From the NCBI RefSeq assembly GCF_029223285.1, contig NZ_JARHUJ010000005.1, positions 682,001 through 746,000 of the forward strand: a stretch of DNA of 64,000 nucleotides, read 5' to 3'. The translations under genes and the position numbers were made by a program. This stretch comes from Paraflavitalea sp. CAU 1676. Its GTDB lineage: Bacteria; Bacteroidota; Bacteroidia; Chitinophagales; Chitinophagaceae. Each line of letters starts with the position of its first letter. The first letter of the stretch is position 1. Below, in pieces: positions 8,467-17,003 of the stretch. The notes under the pieces are model-generated. The model searched no databases and was not told the origin of the DNA. It saw nothing but the letters and a program-made list of their open reading frames with translations.

Positions 8467-11019
8467 ATGAGAAAGTTGATTTTCCTTGTTTTACCCCTCT
8501 TTTTACTGGTGCAAAAAGCCGCTGCACAGCAAGTGTTGTCGGGTGTTGTGAAAGACAGTACCGGTTTGCCGGTCGCTGGCGCTACGCTTTGGATCAAAGG
8601 CTCCAATGCCAATGCTATTGCTGATGATAAAGGACTATTCAGTATTGCTGTAAAGAAATCGCTGCCTTTCGTTCTCCGCATCACCTCGGTGGGCTTTAAG
8701 CCTCATGATATAGAAGTGACCTCGTTGTCGGCTGAGGCGCTGAATATAGTACTGGCACGTGATAGTCACCTGACCGAAGTCGTCATTACTTCGCGCCGGC
8801 GTCTGGAAACAGCGCAGGATGTGCCCATTCCGATCTCTGTGGTCGGTGGCGCCCAGGTGGAAGCTACCGGTGCTTTTAATGTAAACCGCTTGAAGGAACT
8901 GATACCCACCGTTCAATTGTATTCTTCAAATCCCCGTAATACGACCCTGAATGTGCGGGGTTTGGGCTCAACTTTTGGATTGACCAACGATGGTATCGAT
9001 CCCGGCGTAGGGTTTTATGTTGATGGGGTATATTTTGCCCGTCCCGCCGCCACTACGCTCGATTTTATCGATGTGGAGCAAATTGAAGTGCTGCGCGGCC
9101 CTCAGGGTACGCTCTTTGGAAAGAATACCACGGCTGGTGCTTTCAACATCACTACCCGTAAACCTTCTTTTACCCCAGGTGCTACTTTTGAAGCGAGCTA
9201 TGGCAACTTCGGATATATTCAAGCCAAGGCTTCCGTAACTGGCGGCCTGATCGCTAAAAAGCTGGCTGGTCGTCTTTCTTTTTCCGGTACTCAACGTGAT
9301 GGCTTGATCTATAATGTAGCGACTCAAAAACATACGAACGACCTGAACAACCTCGGTGTTCGTGGTCAGCTGTTGTTTACGCCGAGCGATAAGGTAACTA
9401 TTACTGCTACCGGCGATCTTTCGCGCCAGCGCCCTGATGGCTACGCACAGGTGGTGGCTGGTGTGGTGACTACGCAGCGTGCTGCTTATCGCCAATTTGA
9501 CAACATTATTAAAGACCTCAATTACCAGTTGCCCAGCCGCAATCCTTTCGAACGGTTGATCGATCACAATACTACCTGGCGTTCAGGTAATGACCTGGGC
9601 GGCGCTTCGGTGAACATCGATGTCAAGCTGGGTAAAGGAACGCTTACCTCTACGACCGCCTGGCGTTACTGGAACTGGGATCCCTCGAACGACCGGGACT
9701 TTACTGGTCTCGCTGTATTACAACTATCGCAGGCCACTTCCAAGCACCAGCAATGGACACAGGAAGTGCGTTATGCCGGTAACTTTTCCAATCGCCTAAG
9801 TGGTGTGATCGGTGTATTTGCGATCAAGCAGGATCTGAAGACCGATCCTGTACACATCGAAGAATCGGGCAATGCACAGTGGCGTTTTTCTCAAAGCACC
9901 ACCAGTGATAAATGGAAAACGCCGGGCTTGTTCGACGGCTACGGTATCAAAACCAAATCGAGGTTACAGACTACCGGTGCAGCAATCTTTGCGCAGGTAG
10001 ACTGGGCTATTACCGACGAGATCCATGTGCTGCCCGGTTTGCGTTTCAACTATGATAAAAAGAAGGTGAACTATGATCGCCAGACCTATGGCGGTTTGGA
10101 AACCTCCGATCCTTCGCTCATTGCCCTGAAGAACCTGGTGTATACGGCACAGGCCTTCGATGTGGAAGCTGACGAGAATAACCTTTCGGGCCAGATCACG
10201 CTCGCTTACAAAGCCAGCAGCCGGTTGAATGCTTTTGCTACTTTTTCTACCAGTTATAAACCCGTTGGTGTAAACCTTGGTGGTTTGCCCACCAGCAATG
10301 GAAAAACGATGATCGAGCTGGCGCAGATCAAACCCGAATACGTAACTCACTACGAGTTTGGTTTGAAGTCGAAGCCTTTTGCCAATGCTACCGCTAACCT
10401 TACCTTCCATCATACAGACGTAGAAGACTTTCAAACGCAGGTACAGACTGCCGAGGTAGGTGTAAACCGTGGTTACCTGGCCAATGCAGAAAAAGTGCGT
10501 GTGTGGGGTATCGAGTTCGATGCGAGTGTGAACGTAGGTAAAAACCTATCCCTCTATGGCGCCCTGGCTTATACAGAAGGTGAGTATGTGTCGTTCAAGA
10601 ATGCTCCTGTGCCGCTCGAAGAAACGGGAGCGCCCAGCGCGTTCAAAGATATTTCCGGTGGTGACCTGCCCGGTATTTCAAAATGGGCCGGTTCGCTGGG
10701 TGGTGAGATCACTACCAATGGTGGCAGACTGCTGGGTCTGGGCGGTAAGTTCTTTTTCGGTGCTGATAGTTACTTCCGGTCTGACTTCTCTTCCAGTCCG
10801 TCGCCTTCCAAATTCCTGAATGTTCCGGGCTATGCGTTGTTCAATGGCCGTTTGGGTTTCCGTGCGATCAATGGTTTGACCTTATTCGTATGGGGCCGCA
10901 ACCTGACCAACAGGGACTATTTTGAACAGCTGCTGCCAGCTGCGGGCAATGCGGGTCATTATGCTGCCGTATTGGGGGATCAGCGTACATATGGCGTTAC
11001 AGTTCGTTACTCATTGTAA
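8467..11019 (+). CDS. TonB-dependent receptor
   Basis: An 850-aa outer-membrane transporter. ATG 8467 begins a clean signal peptide (MRKLIFLVLPLFLL...AAAQQ); the frame also opens from a TTG two codons earlier. Next come a carboxypeptidase-regulatory-like domain (about 22-100), a plug with VEQIEVLRGPQGTLFGKNTTAGAFNI (described by its LRGPQGTLFGKN core), and a 22-strand-type barrel ending in VRYSL, an aromatic-terminated Omp85 signal. The LRGPQGTLFG plug is typical of the large COG1629 receptors for siderophores, vitamin B12-like compounds and sugars. It is followed after 21 bp by a DUF2490 protein, probably in the same transcript. Ligand unknown. Confidence 0.95.
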   Translation: MRKLIFLVLPLFLLVQKAAAQQVLSGVVKDSTGLPVAGATLWIKGSNANAIADDKGLFSIAVKKSLPFVLRITSVGFKPHDIEVTSLSAEALNIVLARDSHLTEVVITSRRRLETAQDVPIPISVVGGAQVEATGAFNVNRLKELIPTVQLYSSNPRNTTLNVRGLGSTFGLTNDGIDPGVGFYVDGVYFARPAATTLDFIDVEQIEVLRGPQGTLFGKNTTAGAFNITTRKPSFTPGATFEASYGNFGYIQAKASVTGGLIAKKLAGRLSFSGTQRDGLIYNVATQKHTNDLNNLGVRGQLLFTPSDKVTITATGDLSRQRPDGYAQVVAGVVTTQRAAYRQFDNIIKDLNYQLPSRNPFERLIDHNTTWRSGNDLGGASVNIDVKLGKGTLTSTTAWRYWNWDPSNDRDFTGLAVLQLSQATSKHQQWTQEVRYAGNFSNRLSGVIGVFAIKQDLKTDPVHIEESGNAQWRFSQSTTSDKWKTPGLFDGYGIKTKSRLQTTGAAIFAQVDWAITDEIHVLPGLRFNYDKKKVNYDRQTYGGLETSDPSLIALKNLVYTAQAFDVEADENNLSGQITLAYKASSRLNAFATFSTSYKPVGVNLGGLPTSNGKTMIELAQIKPEYVTHYEFGLKSKPFANATANLTFHHTDVEDFQTQVQTAEVGVNRGYLANAEKVRVWGIEFDASVNVGKNLSLYGALAYTEGEYVSFKNAPVPLEETGAPSAFKDISGGDLPGISKWAGSLGGEITTNGGRLLGLGGKFFFGADSYFRSDFSSSPSPSKFLNVPGYALFNGRLGFRAINGLTLFVWGRNLTNRDYFEQLLPAAGNAGHYAAVLGDQRTYGVTVRYSL

Positions 11020-11040
11020 TCCCGCATATGTTCTTCGCTT

Positions 11041-11838
11041 ATGCGAAAGATGTTTTCGGTCGCTCATACAAGTGTTCTAAGTTGTCTTGCTCTTTTCTGC
11101 TGCTCAATCAGCCTGGCTCAAACGACTCATCATCATGGCGTCTTTTGGGGCAGGCTGGTGCTGGCAGACAGGATCAATGATCGATTGAAGTGGGAAATCT
11201 ATTTGCAAAAAAGAACCCAGAATATTCCGGGAGAGAAGGGGCTTTTCGGTGCTCCTCATTTCTCCAGCGCCTGGCTCTGGTTCAACTATGCTGCTACTAA
11301 GAACCTCAAAGTCTCTGTTTCTCCTTTTGGTTATTTCGATTCCTACATTTTTTTGACCAACCCGGCTGATGCCGACATTCCCGGCGTTAAAGAGTTTCGC
11401 TGGGTGGTGCGCCTGGAGCACGAACAAAAGCTGAAGTGGTTTAATGTCTCCAACCGGTACAGTTTAGAATACCGGCGGCGCGACCTGCAGCATAATAATG
11501 TGTATCAACCTAACTGGCGTATTCGCTATATGCTGAAACTGGAGAAACCGGTGTACGGTATTCTTTCACATGACAAGCCTGTTTCTTTCTATGCCGGTGA
11601 TGAGGTCTTTATCCAGTTTGGCAAAGCGGTACGCAATTTTCCTAATGTATTTGATCAGAACAGGATCAGTGCCGGCTTTTCGCTGGATGTATGGAAGCAT
11701 ACAAAAATATCCGTCAGCTACCTGAACATCCTGCAGCAACGGATCTCGGGCAAGGACTTTGATGATGCACATGCGCTGTGGATGGTACTGACGTTGGATC
11801 AACTCTTTTCGCGGTTTAAGGGTCGCAAACCTGATTGA
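11041..11838 (+). CDS. DUF2490 outer-membrane barrel protein
   Basis: 265 aa with a signal peptide (MRKMFSVAHTS...ISLAQ). The mature part matches DUF2490 by its pattern of alternating aromatic strands: WGRLVLADRINDRLKWEIYLQKRTQ, RWVVRLEHEQKL and YRRRDLQ. DUF2490 proteins are predicted porin-like barrels without a settled role. The 21-bp gap after the TonB receptor suggests co-transcription and possibly a shared substrate. A weak hairpin (TAACG/CGTTA near 11850) follows; I would not call it a terminator with confidence. Confidence 0.82.
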   Translation: MRKMFSVAHTSVLSCLALFCCSISLAQTTHHHGVFWGRLVLADRINDRLKWEIYLQKRTQNIPGEKGLFGAPHFSSAWLWFNYAATKNLKVSVSPFGYFDSYIFLTNPADADIPGVKEFRWVVRLEHEQKLKWFNVSNRYSLEYRRRDLQHNNVYQPNWRIRYMLKLEKPVYGILSHDKPVSFYAGDEVFIQFGKAVRNFPNVFDQNRISAGFSLDVWKHTKISVSYLNILQQRISGKDFDDAHALWMVLTLDQLFSRFKGRKPD

Positions 11839-11922
11839 GGTTCTCGCTAACGGAACGTTAATGTTGCTGTTGTGGTTTTCTTCAAGCAGCTGATCACGCT
11901 CTGGAAAAATGCGCTGGAGGCC

Positions 11923-12918
11923 TCAAAAGAGTTTTAGGCAGCGGATCACGGTACGTACGGGCAGGGGTAGTGGTTTACCCAATGCCTGCCATACGCCGGC
12001 CTGCTGACCCAGCCAGGTGGCGAGGGCGAATTGCCGGTGCGGGTCTTGCCGCAGGGTGGCCGCGATGGCCTTTTTGATCGATTTCCGGCTGAATTTGGCA
12101 GCAGGTAATTGCTGTAACCGCAGCACCATTTTTTGTTCGGGATATACCTGCAACAGGCAGGTAGCATAACAAAAGCTGGTGCCGTAGGCAAGCCTTTTGA
12201 GATAGGCTGTATTGGCCCTGTTGCCTGTGATCATATGTTTGAGTCGGAGAGCGGGAGAGTTGCCGGCTGCAAACCCCTTGCGAATGCAAAGCAGCACCAT
12301 TTGTGTGTCTTCTCCACTGGTGAGTTGTTTCCCTGTTCGTCCCGCCAGGGTAAAATGTCCCTGATGGGCCAGTGCCACATATTCTTTCAGTATTGGCGTG
12401 CGGGTACAGAGTCCGGTACCGAAGGGATAACAATCCTGCCAGCCCGGTAAACTCGCAAAGCTTTTTTTGTGGTGGTGCTTTTCCTGGAAGGCGATGCGGG
12501 CATGGAATTCCAGTGCAGGGGCGATGCCGTCTACAAAGTCGACGGATACGTACCCGGGGCCCCAGGCGGCAACTTCGGGATGTTGTGCATGTAACAGCTT
12601 TAGCTGCTGCAGGTAGTCTGGTTCCGGCTCATTATCATAGTCGAAATACACTGTATGATTTCCGTTGGCTGCTTCGATGGCTGCTATGCGCGCATGTTGT
12701 ACGCCTTGCCGGGCTGCAAATAGTACCCGGCTATTGGGGTGCTGGCTCGTGAACGCCTTGACGGCTTCCAGGGCTGCAACGGGGCGCTCGCTGTTGTTGT
12801 CGACGATGATCACTTCGGTGCTTATGTTCTGTGTGTCGAGTTGCTGCACCGCCTGCAGGCAGCGTTGTAATAACCGTTCATCGGGGTTGTAAGTACAGAT
12901 CACGAGTGTATAGTCCAT
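11923..12918 (-). CDS. Glycosyltransferase family 2
   Basis: 331-aa GT2 enzyme: YTLVICTYNPDERLLQRC at the N-terminus, VIIVDNNSERP (38-48), and FDYDNEPEPDYL as the acidic metal region. The C-terminal third is basic and helical (KFSRKSIKKAIAATLRQ). No clear membrane segment. It stands alone on the minus strand, divergent from an MsbA-type exporter with a 69-bp gap holding both promoters, which suggests the two serve one glycan or glycolipid route. Specificity unknown. Confidence 0.88.
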   Translation of the reverse strand: MDYTLVICTYNPDERLLQRCLQAVQQLDTQNISTEVIIVDNNSERPVAALEAVKAFTSQHPNSRVLFAARQGVQHARIAAIEAANGNHTVYFDYDNEPEPDYLQQLKLLHAQHPEVAAWGPGYVSVDFVDGIAPALEFHARIAFQEKHHHKKSFASLPGWQDCYPFGTGLCTRTPILKEYVALAHQGHFTLAGRTGKQLTSGEDTQMVLLCIRKGFAAGNSPALRLKHMITGNRANTAYLKRLAYGTSFCYATCLLQVYPEQKMVLRLQQLPAAKFSRKSIKKAIAATLRQDPHRQFALATWLGQQAGVWQALGKPLPLPVRTVIRCLKLF

Positions 12919-12987
12919 GATGGCGGGAGCGGTTTCATTGGATATATAATGACTAAAAATAGGTCTTAAATCAGTAACTTCAATAAT

Positions 12988-14817
12988 ATGAAGACCTATT
13001 TCCGGCTTTTATCTTTTGCGCGGCCGATGGCGCGGTATGCGATCCCTTACATCCTCTTTACGTTGCTTTCGGTGGTCTTCAGTACGCTCAACCTGGCTTT
13101 GGTGGCTCCTTTGTTAAGTACCCTGTTCAGTCAGAATACAAAAGGGCAACTGCCGCCTCCGCCCGATCACTTCTTCGATGTGTTTAAGGCCTTCAATTAC
13201 TATGCGGCCCAGGCTGCACAGCAATACCCGATCTTTACCATTCTGCAGATGATCTGTGGGGTTATCATTGCTTCGGTATTGCTGGGCAATGTTTTCCGGT
13301 ATCTATCGGAACGTACGATGGAAAACCTGCGTATTCATACGCTGCTGAACCTCCGCAAGGCGGTGTTCAACAATGTGATGAACCTGCACCTGGGATACTT
13401 CAACAACGAAAGGAAGGGCGATATCATGTCGAAGATATCAGCCGATGTTCAGGTGGTGCAGTATTCCGTTACGGGAACGCTGCAGGTGATCTTCAAAGAG
13501 CCGCTCACCCTGATCGTATACCTTGTTACGCTTTTTATCATCTCCTATAAACTGACGTTGGTCTCCATGCTGGTGATCCCGCTGGCAGGATGGATCATTT
13601 CGAAGATCGTTCGCAAACTGAAGGAGCAGGCGATCGCTTCACATCAATCCTATGCGGCAATGATCAGTTACCTCGATGAAGCCCTGCACGGCATCCGGGT
13701 GATCAAAGCCTTTAACGCGGTGGGTTTTATTACCGGCCGGTTCAATGCGGAGAATGAACGCTATTCTTCCATTATCCGCTCGATGGCGAAGCGGCAACAG
13801 CTGGCTTCTCCGGTGTCGGAATTTCTGGGTATCCTGATGGTGGCAGGCATAGTGCTGTATGGCGGTTCGCTGGTGTTGTTGAAGAACAGCGATCTCAATG
13901 CGGCCAACTTTATCGCTTACATCGCGCTGTTTTCCCAGGTAATGCGGCCAGCCAAAGCGATCTCGGCTTCTTTTTCCCAGATACATTCCGGTATTGCTGC
14001 CGGTGAGCGTGTGCTGGCGCTGATCGATGAAAAACCCTTGATTGCTGATGCGCCGGGTGCTGTTCCGGTTCCTGGTTTCCGGGAACAGATCAGACTGGAA
14101 AATGTTTCTTTTGCTTACCAGGATAAAGAGGTGTTGCACAACGTTAGCTTCTCAATCCCCAAGGGGCAAACCATTGCCCTGGTGGGGCATTCGGGTGGGG
14201 GTAAGTCGACGTTGATGGACCTGGTTCCCCGATTCATTCAGCCGATCTCTGGCCAGGTATTGATCGATGGGGTCAACGTGCAGCAATATACCATTGCTTC
14301 CTTGCGATCGTTGATGGGCATTGTAAACCAGGAGTCCATTCTTTTCAACGATACCATCTTCAATAATATCGCTTTTGGGTTGCCCCATACCACTCAGGAA
14401 GAAGTGGAAGCGGCGGCCCGCATTGCCAATGCGCATAGTTTTATCATAAGCACGCCGGATGGCTACCAAACCAATATCGGCGACAAGGGTGTCAAGTTGT
14501 CGGGCGGCCAGCGGCAACGCATTTGTATCGCGCGGGCGGTTTTGAAGAATCCGCCGATCATGCTGCTGGATGAAGCTACTTCTGCACTCGATACCGCTTC
14601 GGAGAAGCTGGTGCAGGAGGCCTTGAACAACCTGATGAAGAACAGGACCTCGCTGATCATCGCTCACCGGCTGAGTACGATCCAGAATGCCGACCGCATC
14701 ATTGTGCTTGAGCATGGCCGCATCGTAGAAGAAGGATCGCACCAGGATCTGCTTTTGCTGAATGGTGTATACCGGAAACTGATCGATATGCAGTCTTTCG
14801 TGGTAACGACTGCCTGA
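12988..14817 (+). CDS. ABC exporter, MsbA-like (membrane and ATPase domains fused)
   Basis: A 609-aa half-transporter that works as a homodimer in the inner membrane. The N-terminal 330 residues hold about six membrane helices of the ABC type I exporter fold. The C-terminal ATPase has Walker A GHSGGGKST (about 399-407), the ABC signature LSGGQRQR (about 503), Walker B with LLDEATSALD (about 525-535) and the H-loop AHRLSTI (about 559). MsbA-type proteins flip lipid A, lipid-linked glycans or drugs. Next to a glycosyltransferase, export of a glycolipid is plausible, but it could equally be the housekeeping MsbA. Its stop lies 2 bases from the stop of the convergent SIR2 gene. Confidence 0.92.
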   Translation: MKTYFRLLSFARPMARYAIPYILFTLLSVVFSTLNLALVAPLLSTLFSQNTKGQLPPPPDHFFDVFKAFNYYAAQAAQQYPIFTILQMICGVIIASVLLGNVFRYLSERTMENLRIHTLLNLRKAVFNNVMNLHLGYFNNERKGDIMSKISADVQVVQYSVTGTLQVIFKEPLTLIVYLVTLFIISYKLTLVSMLVIPLAGWIISKIVRKLKEQAIASHQSYAAMISYLDEALHGIRVIKAFNAVGFITGRFNAENERYSSIIRSMAKRQQLASPVSEFLGILMVAGIVLYGGSLVLLKNSDLNAANFIAYIALFSQVMRPAKAISASFSQIHSGIAAGERVLALIDEKPLIADAPGAVPVPGFREQIRLENVSFAYQDKEVLHNVSFSIPKGQTIALVGHSGGGKSTLMDLVPRFIQPISGQVLIDGVNVQQYTIASLRSLMGIVNQESILFNDTIFNNIAFGLPHTTQEEVEAAARIANAHSFIISTPDGYQTNIGDKGVKLSGGQRQRICIARAVLKNPPIMLLDEATSALDTASEKLVQEALNNLMKNRTSLIIAHRLSTIQNADRIIVLEHGRIVEEGSHQDLLLLNGVYRKLIDMQSFVVTTA

Positions 14818-14819
14818 GT

Positions 14820-16889
14820 TCAGGTTGTCGTCTTCAATGCTTCCACCGATCGTTCTACTTCTTCGAGTATGTTGAACTTTTGATAACTCTCGCGATAGTA
14901 TTCAACATTCTTTTGTTGCCCGCATATTTCGGCACGGTAGAGGGCGTCTGCAAACCAGGATACTACATGCTCGCGTGGGGCCGTGGTGTAATTACCCATG
15001 ATGAGCCCGCCGTAATAACAATATTCCGGTTCATATACAGCGGCCCGTTTAATGAGGTCGCCACCATTTACGCGGTCGTCGACCTGCTGGAATAAGTGTA
15101 GCAGTGATTGTTTGCTCACTGTTTCCATACTGAATCCCAGGAGCAATATTTTCAGGTACTCGACAGCTGTTTCCACATATTGTGGTGTTCTTCTCAAATG
15201 GGCATACCTGTTTTCTGCTTCTTGTATGTATTGTAATGCTTCTTCGAATTGTTGTTGCTTCCGGGCGTAGATGGCTTTCGCCAAAGCGGCGTTCGCTAAA
15301 AGGTGTGGCTCGTGGTAGGTTTGCGCCAGTGCAAAAGCTTTGTCCATGTCCTCCTTGCCGGAAGCCACTACTTCGGGGTGGTCGACCTGGAACTTCATGA
15401 TCGCCCGCCGGCTCAGCAGTTGCGATTGTCTTGGTTCATCGCATACTTTTTCCATTTCGTCGATTACGTAATGCAGGAGCCCTACACTTTCCAGATCGCC
15501 ATAGTTCAATGCATAAAAGGAATAATAATAAACGATATCGGCCATTTCTGCCGGTGTGGGCTTGCGTTGGAAATACTTTGCAAGGTTTTCGGGAAACTCT
15601 TTGAAGAGGATAGGATTTCCGAGGAATGTTTGCACCAGGGCAATGAGGGCGGGCGTTTCAGTCGACGTGTTTTGGGTATGCCGCAGGTTCGACCTGGCCG
15701 GATTGGTGTAGAGCTCATCATATGCTTCGGCACCGTCGCTTATTGTTGATTGTGCGATATGGACGCCAGCATCTGCTGCCCTTTCTATTTTGCTTTCGAG
15801 GTTGAAGGCGTAGGATCGGCCGTGGTTGAGCAGGAAGCGGGAAAGGGCTTCGCCTTCATAGTCTTTCTGCAGTCGTTCATGCCATACCTTATCGTAGAGG
15901 TAGCGGGCACTCACTTCATCGCCGTACGATTCGGCCAGGGCCGTGAGCATGTTGAGGGCATCCATCGGTTCGAGCGCAGCGATATGTTGGCGCAGGCGGT
16001 CGTGAATAGTGATATTGGATGACGTTGTTGGCTGAAAGGGCGTATATGTTGTTCCTGTTGCCTGTAATGACCTTTCGAAATATTGTGCCGGGTCTATTGC
16101 TTCTATGGTGGCTTTGTGACTGCCAAAACGATCTATAATCGTTTGCATGCCTGGCCGTACCTGGCTGCCCGGCATATAGAGGTAGGTGAACCCTTTTGCC
16201 TGGGGTGCGGCCTCGTAGAAGCCCAGGTAGTTGCGGTCGCCTTCGAAATCGGCCCCGGAAAAGCCGGCAAACAGGAAGTGATATTGTTGCAGGTACCAGT
16301 TGAGCACATTTTGTAATGCCTGTGCACGGCCCCTGAGGCGTTGCTGGCGGGTATCGATCATCGAGGCCGGCGCCGCACAGGATCCATGGATCTTTATGAT
16401 GGGTATGGTGCCATGGCTTTCCGTTGCGGCGAGCTGGTTGAATCCTTCCTCGTCATAATAGGCTGCATAGGGTATGCCGGCGGCTTCGAATGCCCGTTCG
16501 AAATTGCGGTCGAAGTTGGTGGTGACGACAGCCCTTATGATGCCGGTTTGAGCCAACTGTGCAGTATAGTACTGTACGGCATTCCAGGTGTCTGAGTCAA
16601 CCGCACTTAGTAGCTCGAAATAGCGTATGCCGGCGCGTTCTGCCATGCGTTGGGCCTGGTAGTCGGGCGGAAAGGTATTCTCGCTGCGCTTTTGCCGGAT
16701 GGCGCCGAGTATCTTATCGCGAAAGTTATCTTTTATACCATACTGGGGCAGCATTTCCCATAGGGTATCGAGTATGGCATCGTTCAGGGCATTCCAGCCG
16801 GGCAAAGAGGCTGGCGGCGCCATAGAACAGCCGGCGCCGGCAAAGATGACAAGTCCGTCGTTCGATGATGATGTATTATTCGAGGCCAT
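14820..16889 (-). CDS. SIR2-like protein with long helical C-terminus, candidate NAD-depleting defence effector
   Basis: 689 aa from ATG 16889, chosen because the NAD-binding core LVIFAGAGCS starts at residue 13; the frame is also open from a TTG 33 bases upstream. Seen in order: GAGCS (18-22), TTNFD (123-127), KIHG with the putative catalytic His168, and GFSGADFEGDRN (209-220). These define the SIR2_2 type of NAD-consuming domain, up to about residue 270. The remaining 400 residues are helical, with TPR-like spacing (HLLANAALAKAIYARKQQQFEEALQYIQEAENRYAHL). Single-gene SIR2 plus helical-sensor proteins include known abortive-infection NADases; that role here is inference. Neighbours are a convergent ABC exporter and a divergent TonB receptor. 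Confidence 0.8.
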   Translation of the reverse strand: MASNNTSSSNDGLVIFAGAGCSMAPPASLPGWNALNDAILDTLWEMLPQYGIKDNFRDKILGAIRQKRSENTFPPDYQAQRMAERAGIRYFELLSAVDSDTWNAVQYYTAQLAQTGIIRAVVTTNFDRNFERAFEAAGIPYAAYYDEEGFNQLAATESHGTIPIIKIHGSCAAPASMIDTRQQRLRGRAQALQNVLNWYLQQYHFLFAGFSGADFEGDRNYLGFYEAAPQAKGFTYLYMPGSQVRPGMQTIIDRFGSHKATIEAIDPAQYFERSLQATGTTYTPFQPTTSSNITIHDRLRQHIAALEPMDALNMLTALAESYGDEVSARYLYDKVWHERLQKDYEGEALSRFLLNHGRSYAFNLESKIERAADAGVHIAQSTISDGAEAYDELYTNPARSNLRHTQNTSTETPALIALVQTFLGNPILFKEFPENLAKYFQRKPTPAEMADIVYYYSFYALNYGDLESVGLLHYVIDEMEKVCDEPRQSQLLSRRAIMKFQVDHPEVVASGKEDMDKAFALAQTYHEPHLLANAALAKAIYARKQQQFEEALQYIQEAENRYAHLRRTPQYVETAVEYLKILLLGFSMETVSKQSLLHLFQQVDDRVNGGDLIKRAAVYEPEYCYYGGLIMGNYTTAPREHVVSWFADALYRAEICGQQKNVEYYRESYQKFNILEEVERSVEALKTTT

Positions 16890-17003
16890 ATGGGTTGCTT
16901 TTGTATATGATACGAGCGGCAAATTTACAACATGCGCCGGGGAAATGTTGTGGCTGGCTGCGGTGTTTAGATTTTCTTCAAATTCGTGCTTTACCTATGC
17001 GGT

